The notes under the pieces were generated by a model that did no database searches, was not told the origin of the DNA, and saw nothing but the letters and a program-made list of their open reading frames with translations. This document shows positions 1 to 6,563 of a stretch of DNA of 8,949 bases, piece by piece. A program made the translations under genes and the position numbers. How positions within the stretch are numbered: position 1 is the stretch's first letter; every line of letters begins with the position of its first letter. Source of the stretch: Nanobdellota archaeon (lineage in GTDB: Archaea > Nanobdellota > Nanobdellia > SCGC-AAA011-G17 > GW2011-AR20); NCBI GenBank assembly GCA_018819375.1, contig JAHJQH010000038.1:1-8949 (forward strand), read 5' to 3'.

Positions 1-79
1 TCACCTTCTTTACCCTAGATACAACATCTCCGATTTTTCTTCCTTCATTATATGCAGGAATTGTGACAACAATTTTCAT
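1..79 (-). CDS. GT2-family glycosyltransferase, N-terminal fragment (runs off the left edge)
   Basis: Only the first 26 codons are in the window, read leftward from an ATG at 79. The peptide begins MKIVVTIPAYNEGRKIGDVV, which is the hallmark opening of family-2 (GT-A fold) glycosyltransferases: a first beta strand followed by the PAYNE nucleotide-sugar-binding turn. Family knowledge: these are cytoplasmic or membrane-associated enzymes that move a sugar from a nucleotide-sugar to a lipid, glycan or protein acceptor. Dolichyl-phosphate mannose/glucose synthases have the same opening, and they make the lipid-linked sugars that GT-C enzymes use. It lies 23 bp downstream of a GT-C gene on the same strand, which would fit a donor-maker plus user pair. 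No Shine-Dalgarno is visible before the ATG. Acceptor and sugar cannot be told from this fragment. Confidence 0.85.
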   Translation of the reverse strand, partial: MKIVVTIPAYNEGRKIGDVVSRVKKV

Positions 80-97
80 GTGATTATAGATTCAGGA

Positions 98-113
98 AAA
101 ATTTAAATAACTT
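98..113 (-). promoter_or_regulatory. possible TATA box for leaderless GT2 gene
   Basis: On the reverse strand an A/T-only TTTAAA core (102-107) is centred about 25 nt before the ATG at 79 and overlaps the stop codon of the upstream gene. With no Shine-Dalgarno in the 23-bp gap, a leaderless internal promoter is plausible. A/T-rich background makes chance occurrence easy, and simple co-transcription is equally possible. Confidence 0.3.
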
Positions 114-1863
114 TGTCTTTGACAGAATAAAGATATATCCCCTTTGAAGTTTGTTTCAACACCTTGTAATTCAGATTTTTTTTGGAAACCAAGTAATCAA
201 AATTATCTGCATTCCCCACATTGCCAATTCTCAACTCATCATTCATCCAAAAGCCCATCAAGGTAGAAGCGTGCAGTTCATCACAAATTCCTTCTTGTTC
301 TCTCTTGGTTAGTTGTATGGTGCAGTCATCTTCATCAAAAAGAACATGGGAAAAACCTTTGTCGTGCTCGTTAAACCAGGCCCCGATTTGATTTTGTTCC
401 CCTCTGCCCCAGTAAAAGTTAGAGTTGTAGATAGTAAGGACTGAGTTTATCCCATTAATCATAACAAAAAACAGCAGCAAAAAAACAAAAGCTTTCTTAA
501 AAGTTATTTTATCCAAGAATTTAACAGCGACTATGAGCAGAGCAAAAAAGAGCAGGGCAAAAAATATTGTGATTCCCAAAGAAAAATAAACTCCCCCAAG
601 AGCAACTCTTCTTAAGAACACAAAATTAAGCACGACATTGATGACCCCAATCCAAGAAAGAGACAGGTTATTTAGAGGCAAAAGAGGAAACATGACCAAG
701 AAGGAAGAGAACAACAACACAGGCGCAAAAAGACAAATAATTCTTTTCTTAAACCTTCTGTGATCAATATTGGAACCCCTAGAATTAGTCTTAGAAACAA
801 CAGAATTAGAAATACCCAAAAACCCGCCAGTGATAATTAAAGGAATCAGAAAATCAACATATCTGCCTAAAGGCCTTCCAGGCATCCACGAAAAAACATG
901 ACGGAACGCTGTGGAATTGTGGTTTGCAGCAATAACCAGGCTCACAAAAAGTAAAAAGAACAACAGCAGGATAAAAAAGAATCTCTTGTTATCCTTAAAA
1001 TTAACCTTGTTTAAGACACCAACAAAAAGAGCAGGAAAAACAATGCCTGACCCAAGAATTAAAAGACCAAGGTATAAGATAACCCAGACACAAAAACCAG
1101 GAAAAGAAAAATGCTGGTTAGTCACAAAAACAACTTCTGCAGAATAACCTCCAAAACCAAGGAGATTAGGTATGCTAAAACCAAATAAAAGGACATTCCT
1201 GATTGCCCAGCCAGCATAAACAAGAATAAAAGAAAGCGCCATGATGCTCTTCTTTTTCACCTGAAAAAACTCCCTGCGAATCAGGGAAACAATAAAAGCC
1301 ATAATCACCACAAAGACAAGAGAAATCCCGTGAACCTTAGTCAGATAAAGTAAAGCCATGGATATTCCTGCAAGAGCATCCCATAATAGTCTCTTGTCAA
1401 CAAAAGACTTGTAAATAAAATAAAAAGAAAACAAAAACAAGGGAAAAAATAAGTTCTCAGCCATCAAGTAAGGGGCAAAAGAAAAACTAAAAGGGGTAAT
1501 TAAACAAAGAAAAGCAATAATAAGGGATTTTTTCTTGCTAAAAAATTCTTTCGCTAATAGCCAGGCAGGAAATATGACCAAAGAAGAAACAAAAGAATTA
1601 ATTAGTTTCATAAAAGCATAAACAATTCTCATATCCCTGAAAACATAAGATATTGAAAGCAGGATGGGGTAGAGAGGAGGATAAAAATTAAGGGGGTTGC
1701 CGTGAAGCAAGAAAGCCCCATGGTAAAAAAAGCTTCTTGCCATCTTAGCATAAATATAAGCATCACTGTAAATCATGATGGTGGGGACAAACAAGGAAAG
1801 CAGGAATTTCACTAAGGAAACAAGGACAAATACCAACAGAAGTTTCTTGATAAAAGCATTCAT
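103..1863 (-). CDS. polytopic GT-C (PMT/ArnT-like) membrane glycosyltransferase
   Basis: A 586-residue membrane protein with roughly a dozen hydrophobic segments and a C-terminal soluble domain of about 100 residues (from about 485). After the first membrane segment (8-31) comes an external loop with YSDAYIYAKMARSFF, in which Asp34 sits where GT-C enzymes keep their catalytic acidic residue. The loop ends in YPPLYP (61-66), typical of ArnT/PMT-like proteins. Family knowledge: GT-C enzymes use lipid-phosphate sugars and act on the outer side of the membrane, in protein O-/N-glycosylation or lipid modification. The C-terminal part, starting near the NFYWGRGEQ segment, resembles the extracytoplasmic domain often found after the membrane region. 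The gene is followed by a GT2 gene on the same strand and lies opposite the CotH/VTC set. The start at 1863 is chosen because it precedes the first hydrophobic helix and has a TATA-like box at about -26. The exact family and acceptor are not determined. Confidence 0.85.
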   Translation of the reverse strand: MNAFIKKLLLVFVLVSLVKFLLSLFVPTIMIYSDAYIYAKMARSFFYHGAFLLHGNPLNFYPPLYPILLSISYVFRDMRIVYAFMKLINSFVSSLVIFPAWLLAKEFFSKKKSLIIAFLCLITPFSFSFAPYLMAENLFFPLFLFSFYFIYKSFVDKRLLWDALAGISMALLYLTKVHGISLVFVVIMAFIVSLIRREFFQVKKKSIMALSFILVYAGWAIRNVLLFGFSIPNLLGFGGYSAEVVFVTNQHFSFPGFCVWVILYLGLLILGSGIVFPALFVGVLNKVNFKDNKRFFFILLLFFLLFVSLVIAANHNSTAFRHVFSWMPGRPLGRYVDFLIPLIITGGFLGISNSVVSKTNSRGSNIDHRRFKKRIICLFAPVLLFSSFLVMFPLLPLNNLSLSWIGVINVVLNFVFLRRVALGGVYFSLGITIFFALLFFALLIVAVKFLDKITFKKAFVFLLLFFVMINGINSVLTIYNSNFYWGRGEQNQIGAWFNEHDKGFSHVLFDEDDCTIQLTKREQEGICDELHASTLMGFWMNDELRIGNVGNADNFDYLVSKKNLNYKVLKQTSKGIYLYSVKDKVI

Positions 1864-1880
1864 AATCAGGTGGTAATAAT

Positions 1881-1926
1881 TAAACTTAAAAACCTTTCTG
1901 ACTGATGATGAAAAGGATAAACTTAA
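1881..1926. repeat. perfect 9-bp direct repeat TAAACTTAA in the divergent spacer
   Basis: TAAACTTAA occurs at 1881-1889 and again at 1918-1926, a 37-bp period. The left copy overlaps the TATA-like box of the reverse-strand gene. The right copy is about 60 bp upstream of the forward small gene and could supply its TATA element. The pair could be two promoters or a shared regulator site. A/T-rich 9-mers also recur by chance. Confidence 0.4.
1885..1898 (-). promoter_or_regulatory. putative BRE/TATA promoter of the GT-C gene (leaderless)
   Basis: Read on the reverse strand, GAAAGGTTTTTAAG places a TTTTTAAG box (1892-1885) centred about 26 nt before the ATG at 1863. That is the spacing expected if transcription starts at or next to the start codon. 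The bases directly before the ATG (ACCACCTGATT) contain no Shine-Dalgarno, which supports leaderless translation. Confidence 0.45.
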
Positions 1927-1930
1927 GAAA

Positions 1931-1976
1931 AATCTGAGAAGGGAAATCTGAGAAGGGAAATCTGAGAAGGGAAATC
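1931..1976. repeat. 14-bp tandem repeat, three perfect copies plus a partial fourth
   Basis: The unit AATCTGAGAAGGGA is perfectly repeated at 1931-1944, 1945-1958 and 1959-1972, followed by AATC at 1973-1976. The array ends immediately before the ribosome binding site of the 71-aa gene, so it probably lies in its promoter or 5' leader. Each unit carries a purine-rich GAGAAGGGA that resembles a Shine-Dalgarno. Fourteen is not a multiple of three, which fits a non-coding position. Perfect identity suggests a recent expansion. Confidence 0.9.
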
Positions 1977-1980
1977 AGGG
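1976..1980 (+). promoter_or_regulatory. ribosome binding site for the 71-aa gene
   Basis: CAGGG ends 7 nt before the ATG at 1988, a normal Shine-Dalgarno spacing. This favours 1988 over the ATG at 1981, which abuts the site and opens only a six-codon frame, and over the in-frame ATG at 1994. Confidence 0.5.
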
Positions 1981-1987
1981 ATGAAAA

Positions 1988-2203
1988 ATGGTAATGGATG
2001 AAGCAGGGGGGTATGTGTACATAATCTTTTTCCTGATAGTTCTTGCCTGTTTTATGTGGCTTATCATTTTTGTGGTAGAATGGGGTAGTAAAGTAAAAAC
2101 CTTGTGGAAAGAGCACAACAAAAAAGAAAATAATAAAAGAGAGTATGACAAAAAAGAGCGCAATAAGAAAATCAGGGAAGAAAAAGATGAACACAGACCT
2201 TGA
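1988..2203 (+). CDS. small single-pass membrane protein with charged tail (unrecognised)
   Basis: A 71-residue protein that I do not recognise. Residues 9-30 (YVYIIFFLIVLACFMWLIIF and flanks) form one strong membrane segment. Residues 35-71 are almost entirely Lys, Arg, Glu, Asp and Asn, with a recurring N/D-K-K-E/R pattern, probably a long cytoplasmic or coiled-coil helix. The positive charge just after the membrane segment suggests the tail is inside (inference). It is probably real: it has a ribosome binding site, a hydrophobic-then-charged amino-acid pattern, and it overlaps the start of the CotH-like gene by 17 bp, which implies translational coupling. Its place at the head of the CotH-VTC-DUF4956 set suggests an assembly or regulatory subunit. 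A G6 run lies at 2006-2011. Confidence 0.65.
   Translation: MVMDEAGGYVYIIFFLIVLACFMWLIIFVVEWGSKVKTLWKEHNKKENNKREYDKKERNKKIREEKDEHRP
2174..2178 (+). promoter_or_regulatory. ribosome binding site selecting the CotH start at 2187
   Basis: AGGGA lies 8 nt before the ATG at 2187. The longer frame opens at an ATG at 2145, but the extra 14 residues are only a Lys/Arg-rich run lying inside the upstream gene, and that ATG has a weaker site in front of it. 2187 is therefore preferred. Confidence 0.5.
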
Positions 2204-5099
2204 ACAAAAAAAAGCAATAAAAAAAAGAAGAATTATAATCATGGTTGTTATACTTCTCCTCGTGATGTTAACATATAAGTCAGACAAGGTAATGTTTGAT
2301 TTCTCAGAGGGATTTTTTGCTAAAGCACATAAACTGCTAGCTCAAGATAATTATGTGGCTTTTATCCTAAAAGTAAATCTTTTATCAAGATTAGAATATC
2401 AGCTCAATCCTTTCTTTTTGAAAAAAGATCTATCAAACGGAGAACTGCCGGTCTTTGACTTAAGATTCTCAAAAAACGATATGATTCACTTCAAGGAAAC
2501 CTCTAAAGAAGCAATGGAGATAGGGTATCTCTCAGAGAATAATACTTGGAGAAGTGCAGAGCTGAAGTATGGCAAGGAAGTCTACAAGATAGAAGCAAAA
2601 CTAAGGGGGGATATGAGGAACCATTGGGCAGGAAAACTGAAATCTTATGGTATAAAAACAGAAAAAGAAAAGTATGTGAACAACATAAGAAGATTCAACT
2701 TGTTCATATTTGAGGATAAACTCCTTAAGGGAAGGATTTCAAGATTAATAGCAAACGACTTGGGATTATTTGATGTGAGGGATGATTTTGTGGTTGTAAA
2801 AATAAATGGAATAACCCAGGGGCTTTATTATTTGCAGGACCAGATGGATGAATTATTCTTGGATTATAACAAATGTTCAAACTGTTATGCATTCTCATTA
2901 AATGATAATTATTTTGAAGATCATCCCCTAAACAGGAATGATGGAGACAACAAACCTTATGGTGTTTTCCTTGGGGAAAGACATCAAACATCTTTTGATT
3001 ATGAAATCAGCAAGATGGATTTGGGAAGGGGAGGTGGCATAGAAGAAGAAAAAGTGCTTGCTCAGGCAGAGAGATTATTTGATGTAATAAAAAAAGAAGA
3101 TTACAAAAAGATAATAGAATTTTTTGACTTGGATTACATAACCAGCATAGAAGCACTTAAAGTAATAACAGGTCAGAGCCAGTTTACAACAGGAGACAAT
3201 CTTGAGATTGTTTATAGTGCAACAAACTCAAAGTTTTACATAATCCCAAGAAACGAGGCGATTGTGCCACTCAAATTTGAGAGGGGGGGGTTTGAACGTG
3301 AGTTGGCAATTGTCAGGGAAATAGATTTGGGACTACCCAAATTATTAATCAAAAATGACAAGATAAGGCAGTTGAGAAACAAGAAATTATATGATTACAT
3401 AACAACGACAGACCTACTAACAAGAGTTGACGAACTTATGGACTTCTACATTCCTTATGCAAAATCTTATGAATCAAATTTCCATAGCCCAAGGTACCTT
3501 GAATACCTTATTAAAGAAGACAAAAAAATCCTTCAGCAAAATCTTAGAACAATAAAAGAGAGCTTGGAATATTCAAAATGCTACATAAACATTATTGAAG
3601 AACAAAACACTATCACCCTAAAAATAATGCCAGACTCCCTTTCCCAGATAAGATTCACAAAGTTTGCCCTCAACTTGTCAGAGCCCTACAAAGGAAGCAT
3701 AACTCTCAGGTTAGAAGATTTATACAACCCTTCCTTAACAAGAAGTCTGACAATAAGCAATGAAATCAGCACAATAGACTTAACAGAAAAAATAAATGAT
3801 TTGTATTTCGCAGCAAGATTAGATGAAGAACTATATCCCGAAAAAACAGATTACATAATAAAACTAATATTTTGGGATACCAGTCAGATAAGCATAAACA
3901 ACTTTGAGATAAGAATGCAAAACGACATAACAAAAGAAGGTATACTCTCAGAGGACATCTATGTCCAGATTGCAGATTCAAATGGTTTTGTTCCAGGAGA
4001 AGATTTTCTTTTTTCACAATTTCAGGAAGAGTTTCCAGAATTCAAATTTCTTCAGGAAGGAAACACCATAACACTTCTAAAAGGAAAATACAAGATATAC
4101 AAGGATATGGTCATTCCAAAGAACTACAAGCTGAATATTGAAAAAGGAACAGAAATTTCATTAGCAAAAGACACTTCAATATTAACATACCAACCATTAA
4201 CAGCAATAGGAACAAGTTCAGAGCCAATAATAATAAAGGCAATAAACCCTGACGAGCCATTTGGAGCTTTTGGAGTAATCGGAAAATACTACCCACAAGA
4301 ACCGACAATTTTGAAGTGGGTGGAAATCTCAGGTGGAAATGAGGAGATTATAAATGGGATATATCTTTCAGGAGCACTTTCTGTGTACCACACTGATGCC
4401 ATCCTGGAAAATGTCAGGATATATGGAAATCACGCAGACGACGGTTTAATTATAAAATACTCAAAAGTAAGCATAATCAACTCAGTTTTCAAGGACAACT
4501 TTGCAGACCAGATTGACCTTGATTTTTGCACAGGTATGGTGGAAAATTCTTTTTTCGGGATAGAAAAAAGAGGCGACAGTAATGGAGATGGCTTGGACTT
4601 AAGTGGCTCAAGAATAATAATAAACAACAATCAGTTCAAGGGGTTAGCTGACAAGGGAATAAGCATAGGAGAAGAAACACAAGTCTTAGTCATAAACAAC
4701 AAGCTAACAAACAACAATATGAGTATGGCAGTAAAAGATTCATCAGAAGCATATATCATCAACAACAATATGGAAAACAATAATATCGCAATAGCATCAT
4801 ATCAAAAAAAGCTGTCCTTTGATGGAGGAATTTCCTTCATATTCGGAAACACATATAACTCAAACAAAAAAGATTATGAAATAGACGAGCTGTCAAAAGT
4901 AAACAAGATAACAATAACACCAGAAGAGCTAAACCTAATAGATAAAGAGTTAAATTTAATAGACAACTACCTGCAAAATTTAGTAGATAACTATGTACAA
5001 AAAACAAGAATAGATAACCACATACAAGAAACAAGCCTGGAATCTCTCTTCACCCACCTGACAAAAATAAAAGAAAAAGGATTCACAAAAATAAATTAA
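2187..5099 (+). CDS. membrane-anchored CotH-like kinase-fold protein fused to a right-handed beta-helix
   Basis: 970 residues from the chosen start. Residues 1-15 are basic and 16-29 are a single membrane segment, so the bulk is probably outside the cell. A CotH-like domain follows (about 85-460). It shows an LRGD strand (139-142), RRFNLF (168-173), and the very typical VVKINGITQGLYYLQDQMDE (203-222). Residues around GDNLEIVY (336-343) match the region where CotH kinases bind metal and ATP. The next motif is PRNEA (354-358), where I recall the family usually having an acidic PWD-type motif, so catalysis is uncertain. Residues about 487-580 look like a beta-sandwich. From about 631 to 891, repeated strand-turn units rich in Asn and Gly (for example IIINNNQFKG) indicate a parallel beta-helix as in pectate-lyase-like proteins. 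Short repeats end the protein (915-950). CotH in Bacillus phosphorylates spore-coat proteins; the substrate here is unknown. It lies between the small membrane gene (17-bp overlap) and VTC (30-bp gap). The next ATG at 2241 would cut into the membrane segment. Confidence 0.85.
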   Translation: MNTDLEQKKAIKKRRIIIMVVILLLVMLTYKSDKVMFDFSEGFFAKAHKLLAQDNYVAFILKVNLLSRLEYQLNPFFLKKDLSNGELPVFDLRFSKNDMIHFKETSKEAMEIGYLSENNTWRSAELKYGKEVYKIEAKLRGDMRNHWAGKLKSYGIKTEKEKYVNNIRRFNLFIFEDKLLKGRISRLIANDLGLFDVRDDFVVVKINGITQGLYYLQDQMDELFLDYNKCSNCYAFSLNDNYFEDHPLNRNDGDNKPYGVFLGERHQTSFDYEISKMDLGRGGGIEEEKVLAQAERLFDVIKKEDYKKIIEFFDLDYITSIEALKVITGQSQFTTGDNLEIVYSATNSKFYIIPRNEAIVPLKFERGGFERELAIVREIDLGLPKLLIKNDKIRQLRNKKLYDYITTTDLLTRVDELMDFYIPYAKSYESNFHSPRYLEYLIKEDKKILQQNLRTIKESLEYSKCYINIIEEQNTITLKIMPDSLSQIRFTKFALNLSEPYKGSITLRLEDLYNPSLTRSLTISNEISTIDLTEKINDLYFAARLDEELYPEKTDYIIKLIFWDTSQISINNFEIRMQNDITKEGILSEDIYVQIADSNGFVPGEDFLFSQFQEEFPEFKFLQEGNTITLLKGKYKIYKDMVIPKNYKLNIEKGTEISLAKDTSILTYQPLTAIGTSSEPIIIKAINPDEPFGAFGVIGKYYPQEPTILKWVEISGGNEEIINGIYLSGALSVYHTDAILENVRIYGNHADDGLIIKYSKVSIINSVFKDNFADQIDLDFCTGMVENSFFGIEKRGDSNGDGLDLSGSRIIINNNQFKGLADKGISIGEETQVLVINNKLTNNNMSMAVKDSSEAYIINNNMENNNIAIASYQKKLSFDGGISFIFGNTYNSNKKDYEIDELSKVNKITITPEELNLIDKELNLIDNYLQNLVDNYVQKTRIDNHIQETSLESLFTHLTKIKEKGFTKIN
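3283..3290 (+). repeat. G8 homopolymer inside the CotH-like gene
   Basis: Eight consecutive G in the forward strand encode the end of Arg366 plus Gly367 and Gly368. Long G runs are rare in this A/T-rich sequence. Losing one G brings a TAG into frame at 3322-3324; gaining one creates a TGA directly after the run. Either slip would stop the protein just after the CotH core and remove the beta-helix. G6 runs also occur at 2605-2610 and, in the upstream gene, at 2006-2011. Confidence 0.9.
4929..5037 (+). repeat. degenerate short peptide repeats at the CotH protein C terminus
   Basis: The coded peptide repeats an I/V-D-N-Y/H-x-Q element: LNLIDKE, LNLIDNYLQ, NLVDNYVQ, then RIDNHIQ, at steps of about 7-9 residues (residues about 915-950). 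The DNA copies have diverged, so selection or age has kept the peptide pattern rather than the bases. It is probably a helical or coiled-coil tail after the beta-helix. Confidence 0.6.
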
Positions 5100-5129
5100 C
5101 AAAAGACAGAATAATAACCAAGGAAAAAA

Positions 5130-5864
5130 ATGATACTTTTAATGAGCACGCAAGCGAATGAAAGTTCATTTTTAGGAAGAAAAATGATAAGCAAGGAAAG
5201 AAAAGAACTCAAGTATTACATAAGAAATGAAACTTATCTTCTACTAAAGAACAGGCTAAAATTCATAATGAAAAAAGACAAGTATGCTGTTAAGGAAGAA
5301 GGCTACAAGATAAGAAGTCTCTATTTTGATACACTCGCAAACAGGCATTTCTATGAAAAACAATATGGTGTTGAAGCAAGGCAGAAAATACGCCTGAGAA
5401 TATATCCTCCAGACAGCACAAACATAAACTTTGAAATAAAAAGCAAGTTCAACGAGATGATTAACAAGGAAACTGCAAAAATAACAAAAAAGGACGCAAT
5501 AGAAATTCAAAACTGCAATTTCGAATGCCTGTTGAAATACGAGAATCCCGTCTTGAACAAAGCCTACAAAATCCTAAAAACAGACATTTTCAAGCCAGTT
5601 GCCATAATAGATTATCTAAGAGATGCTTATGTCTCTGAAATAAACCATGCAAGAATCACTTTTGACAAGGTTCTCTCAACAAACACAACAAATTTAAATC
5701 TTTTTATCCCACATACAACAATGAGCAGGATAATTGACAACAATTTGGTAATTATGGAAGTAAAATACAATGGCTTCCTGCCAAAGTTCATAAAAGACTC
5801 TATTCAAATCCCAAGCTTCATGAGAAGTAGCATAAGCAAGTATTTCATGGGGAGGATAGAGTAA
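5130..5864 (+). CDS. VTC-domain polyphosphate polymerase-like protein
   Basis: 244 residues, a stand-alone VTC domain of the triphosphate-tunnel fold used by yeast Vtc4 to make polyphosphate from ATP. Signature parts are all present: KELKYYI (25-31), IRSLYFDT (61-68), RQKIRLRIY (84-92) with the tunnel Arg/Lys pairs, FEIKSK (101-106), DYLRDAY (161-167), ARITFD (174-179), VIMEVKYNG (207-215) with a metal-binding Glu210, and the closing SISKY (234-238). Retention of the basic and acidic tunnel residues suggests an active enzyme (inference). There is no membrane segment, so it is presumably cytoplasmic and docked on a membrane partner. The DUF4956 gene 12 bp downstream is the obvious candidate. 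Start 5130 has AAGGA five bases upstream; in-frame ATGs at 5142 and 5184 (the latter after AGGAAG) are possible, and the domain itself begins near residue 22. A bacterial-type CotH-VTC-DUF4956 arrangement supports the call. Confidence 0.93.
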   Translation: MILLMSTQANESSFLGRKMISKERKELKYYIRNETYLLLKNRLKFIMKKDKYAVKEEGYKIRSLYFDTLANRHFYEKQYGVEARQKIRLRIYPPDSTNINFEIKSKFNEMINKETAKITKKDAIEIQNCNFECLLKYENPVLNKAYKILKTDIFKPVAIIDYLRDAYVSEINHARITFDKVLSTNTTNLNLFIPHTTMSRIIDNNLVIMEVKYNGFLPKFIKDSIQIPSFMRSSISKYFMGRIE

Positions 5865-5876
5865 AAAGAGTAAAAA

Positions 5877-6563
5877 ATGGCAGCTGGACAATTAACATTT
5901 GCAGACATATTAAGATCAGACCAGTTAACATTCGGAGCAACATCAACAGTCGGAGACATACTGCTAAGTCTCATAATCACTTTTATCACAGCAATGTTCA
6001 TATACTATATCTACAAAAAAACATATTCCGGGGTCCTCTATTCTAAAAATTTCAACATAACCATAATCCTCATTGCCTTAATAGTTTCTATGATAATGAT
6101 GGGCATACACAACAACCTCGCCTTGTCCTTAGGGATGGTAGGGGCACTATCCATAATCAGGTTCAGAACAGCAATAAAAGATCCAAAAGATGTGGCATTT
6201 GTGTTCTGGGCAATAAGCATAGGAATCGTAAACGGAGTAGCATATTACAGGCTGTCTGTGATAGGCTCCTTATTTATTGGAGCTGTTATGTTAATACTGC
6301 CAAAAAGACTGGAGATGCTGCCCCCATATATGCTGATGATAAAACATCAGGACAGCAATGAAAGAGAGATAAAAAGAGCCATAATCAAATACTGCAAAAA
6401 GCATAGGATAAGGCACAGGTCATCAGATGAAAACATAGATGAAATAATTTTGGAAGTAAGAATGAAAGAAAAATTCCAGGCAACATTGATAAAAGAGCTC
6501 AAGGCAATAAAAGGAATCAAGAGTGTTCTTATTTTCTCACACGAAGGGGAATTAACAGAGTAA
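5877..6563 (+). CDS. DUF4956 family membrane protein
   Basis: 228 residues. Hydrophobic segments lie at about 27-46, 60-78, 81-94, 105-122 and 126-141. The family signature SLGMVGALSIIRFRTAIKDP (84-103) is followed by an FWAISIGIVNG helix (110-120). The C-terminal 80 or so residues (about 147-228) are soluble, with alternating strand/helix character ending in IKGIKSVLIFSHEGE, compatible with a small ferredoxin-like or ACT-like regulatory domain (inference). Family knowledge: DUF4956 has no proven biochemical role but recurrently neighbours VTC and CotH genes, which suggests it is the membrane partner of the polyphosphate polymerase. The gene starts 12 bp after the VTC stop with only a weak AAGAG before the ATG, so translation is probably coupled. 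It is the last gene of the set; no T-run terminator follows the TAA. Confidence 0.9.
   Translation: MAAGQLTFADILRSDQLTFGATSTVGDILLSLIITFITAMFIYYIYKKTYSGVLYSKNFNITIILIALIVSMIMMGIHNNLALSLGMVGALSIIRFRTAIKDPKDVAFVFWAISIGIVNGVAYYRLSVIGSLFIGAVMLILPKRLEMLPPYMLMIKHQDSNEREIKRAIIKYCKKHRIRHRSSDENIDEIILEVRMKEKFQATLIKELKAIKGIKSVLIFSHEGELTE

Noticed and set aside
911..1147. 78-codon forward frame opposite the GT-C gene
   Set aside because: It is the antisense of membrane segments, giving a Lys/Thr-rich peptide with no recognisable domain or ribosome binding site.
1981..2001. Six-codon frame (MKNGNG) before the 71-aa gene
   Set aside because: Its ATG abuts the AGGG ribosome binding site, leaving no spacing, and it overlaps the real start. 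A leader peptide is possible but unsupported.
2145..2186. Longer start for the CotH-like protein
   Set aside because: It adds only a 14-residue basic run inside the upstream gene and has a weaker ribosome binding site than the ATG at 2187.
1886..2287. Reverse-strand frames of 133 and 80 codons opposite the 71-aa gene
   Set aside because: They are shadows of the Lys/Glu-rich forward gene and give Phe/Ser-rich peptides. One runs through both the divergent promoter region and the start of the CotH gene.
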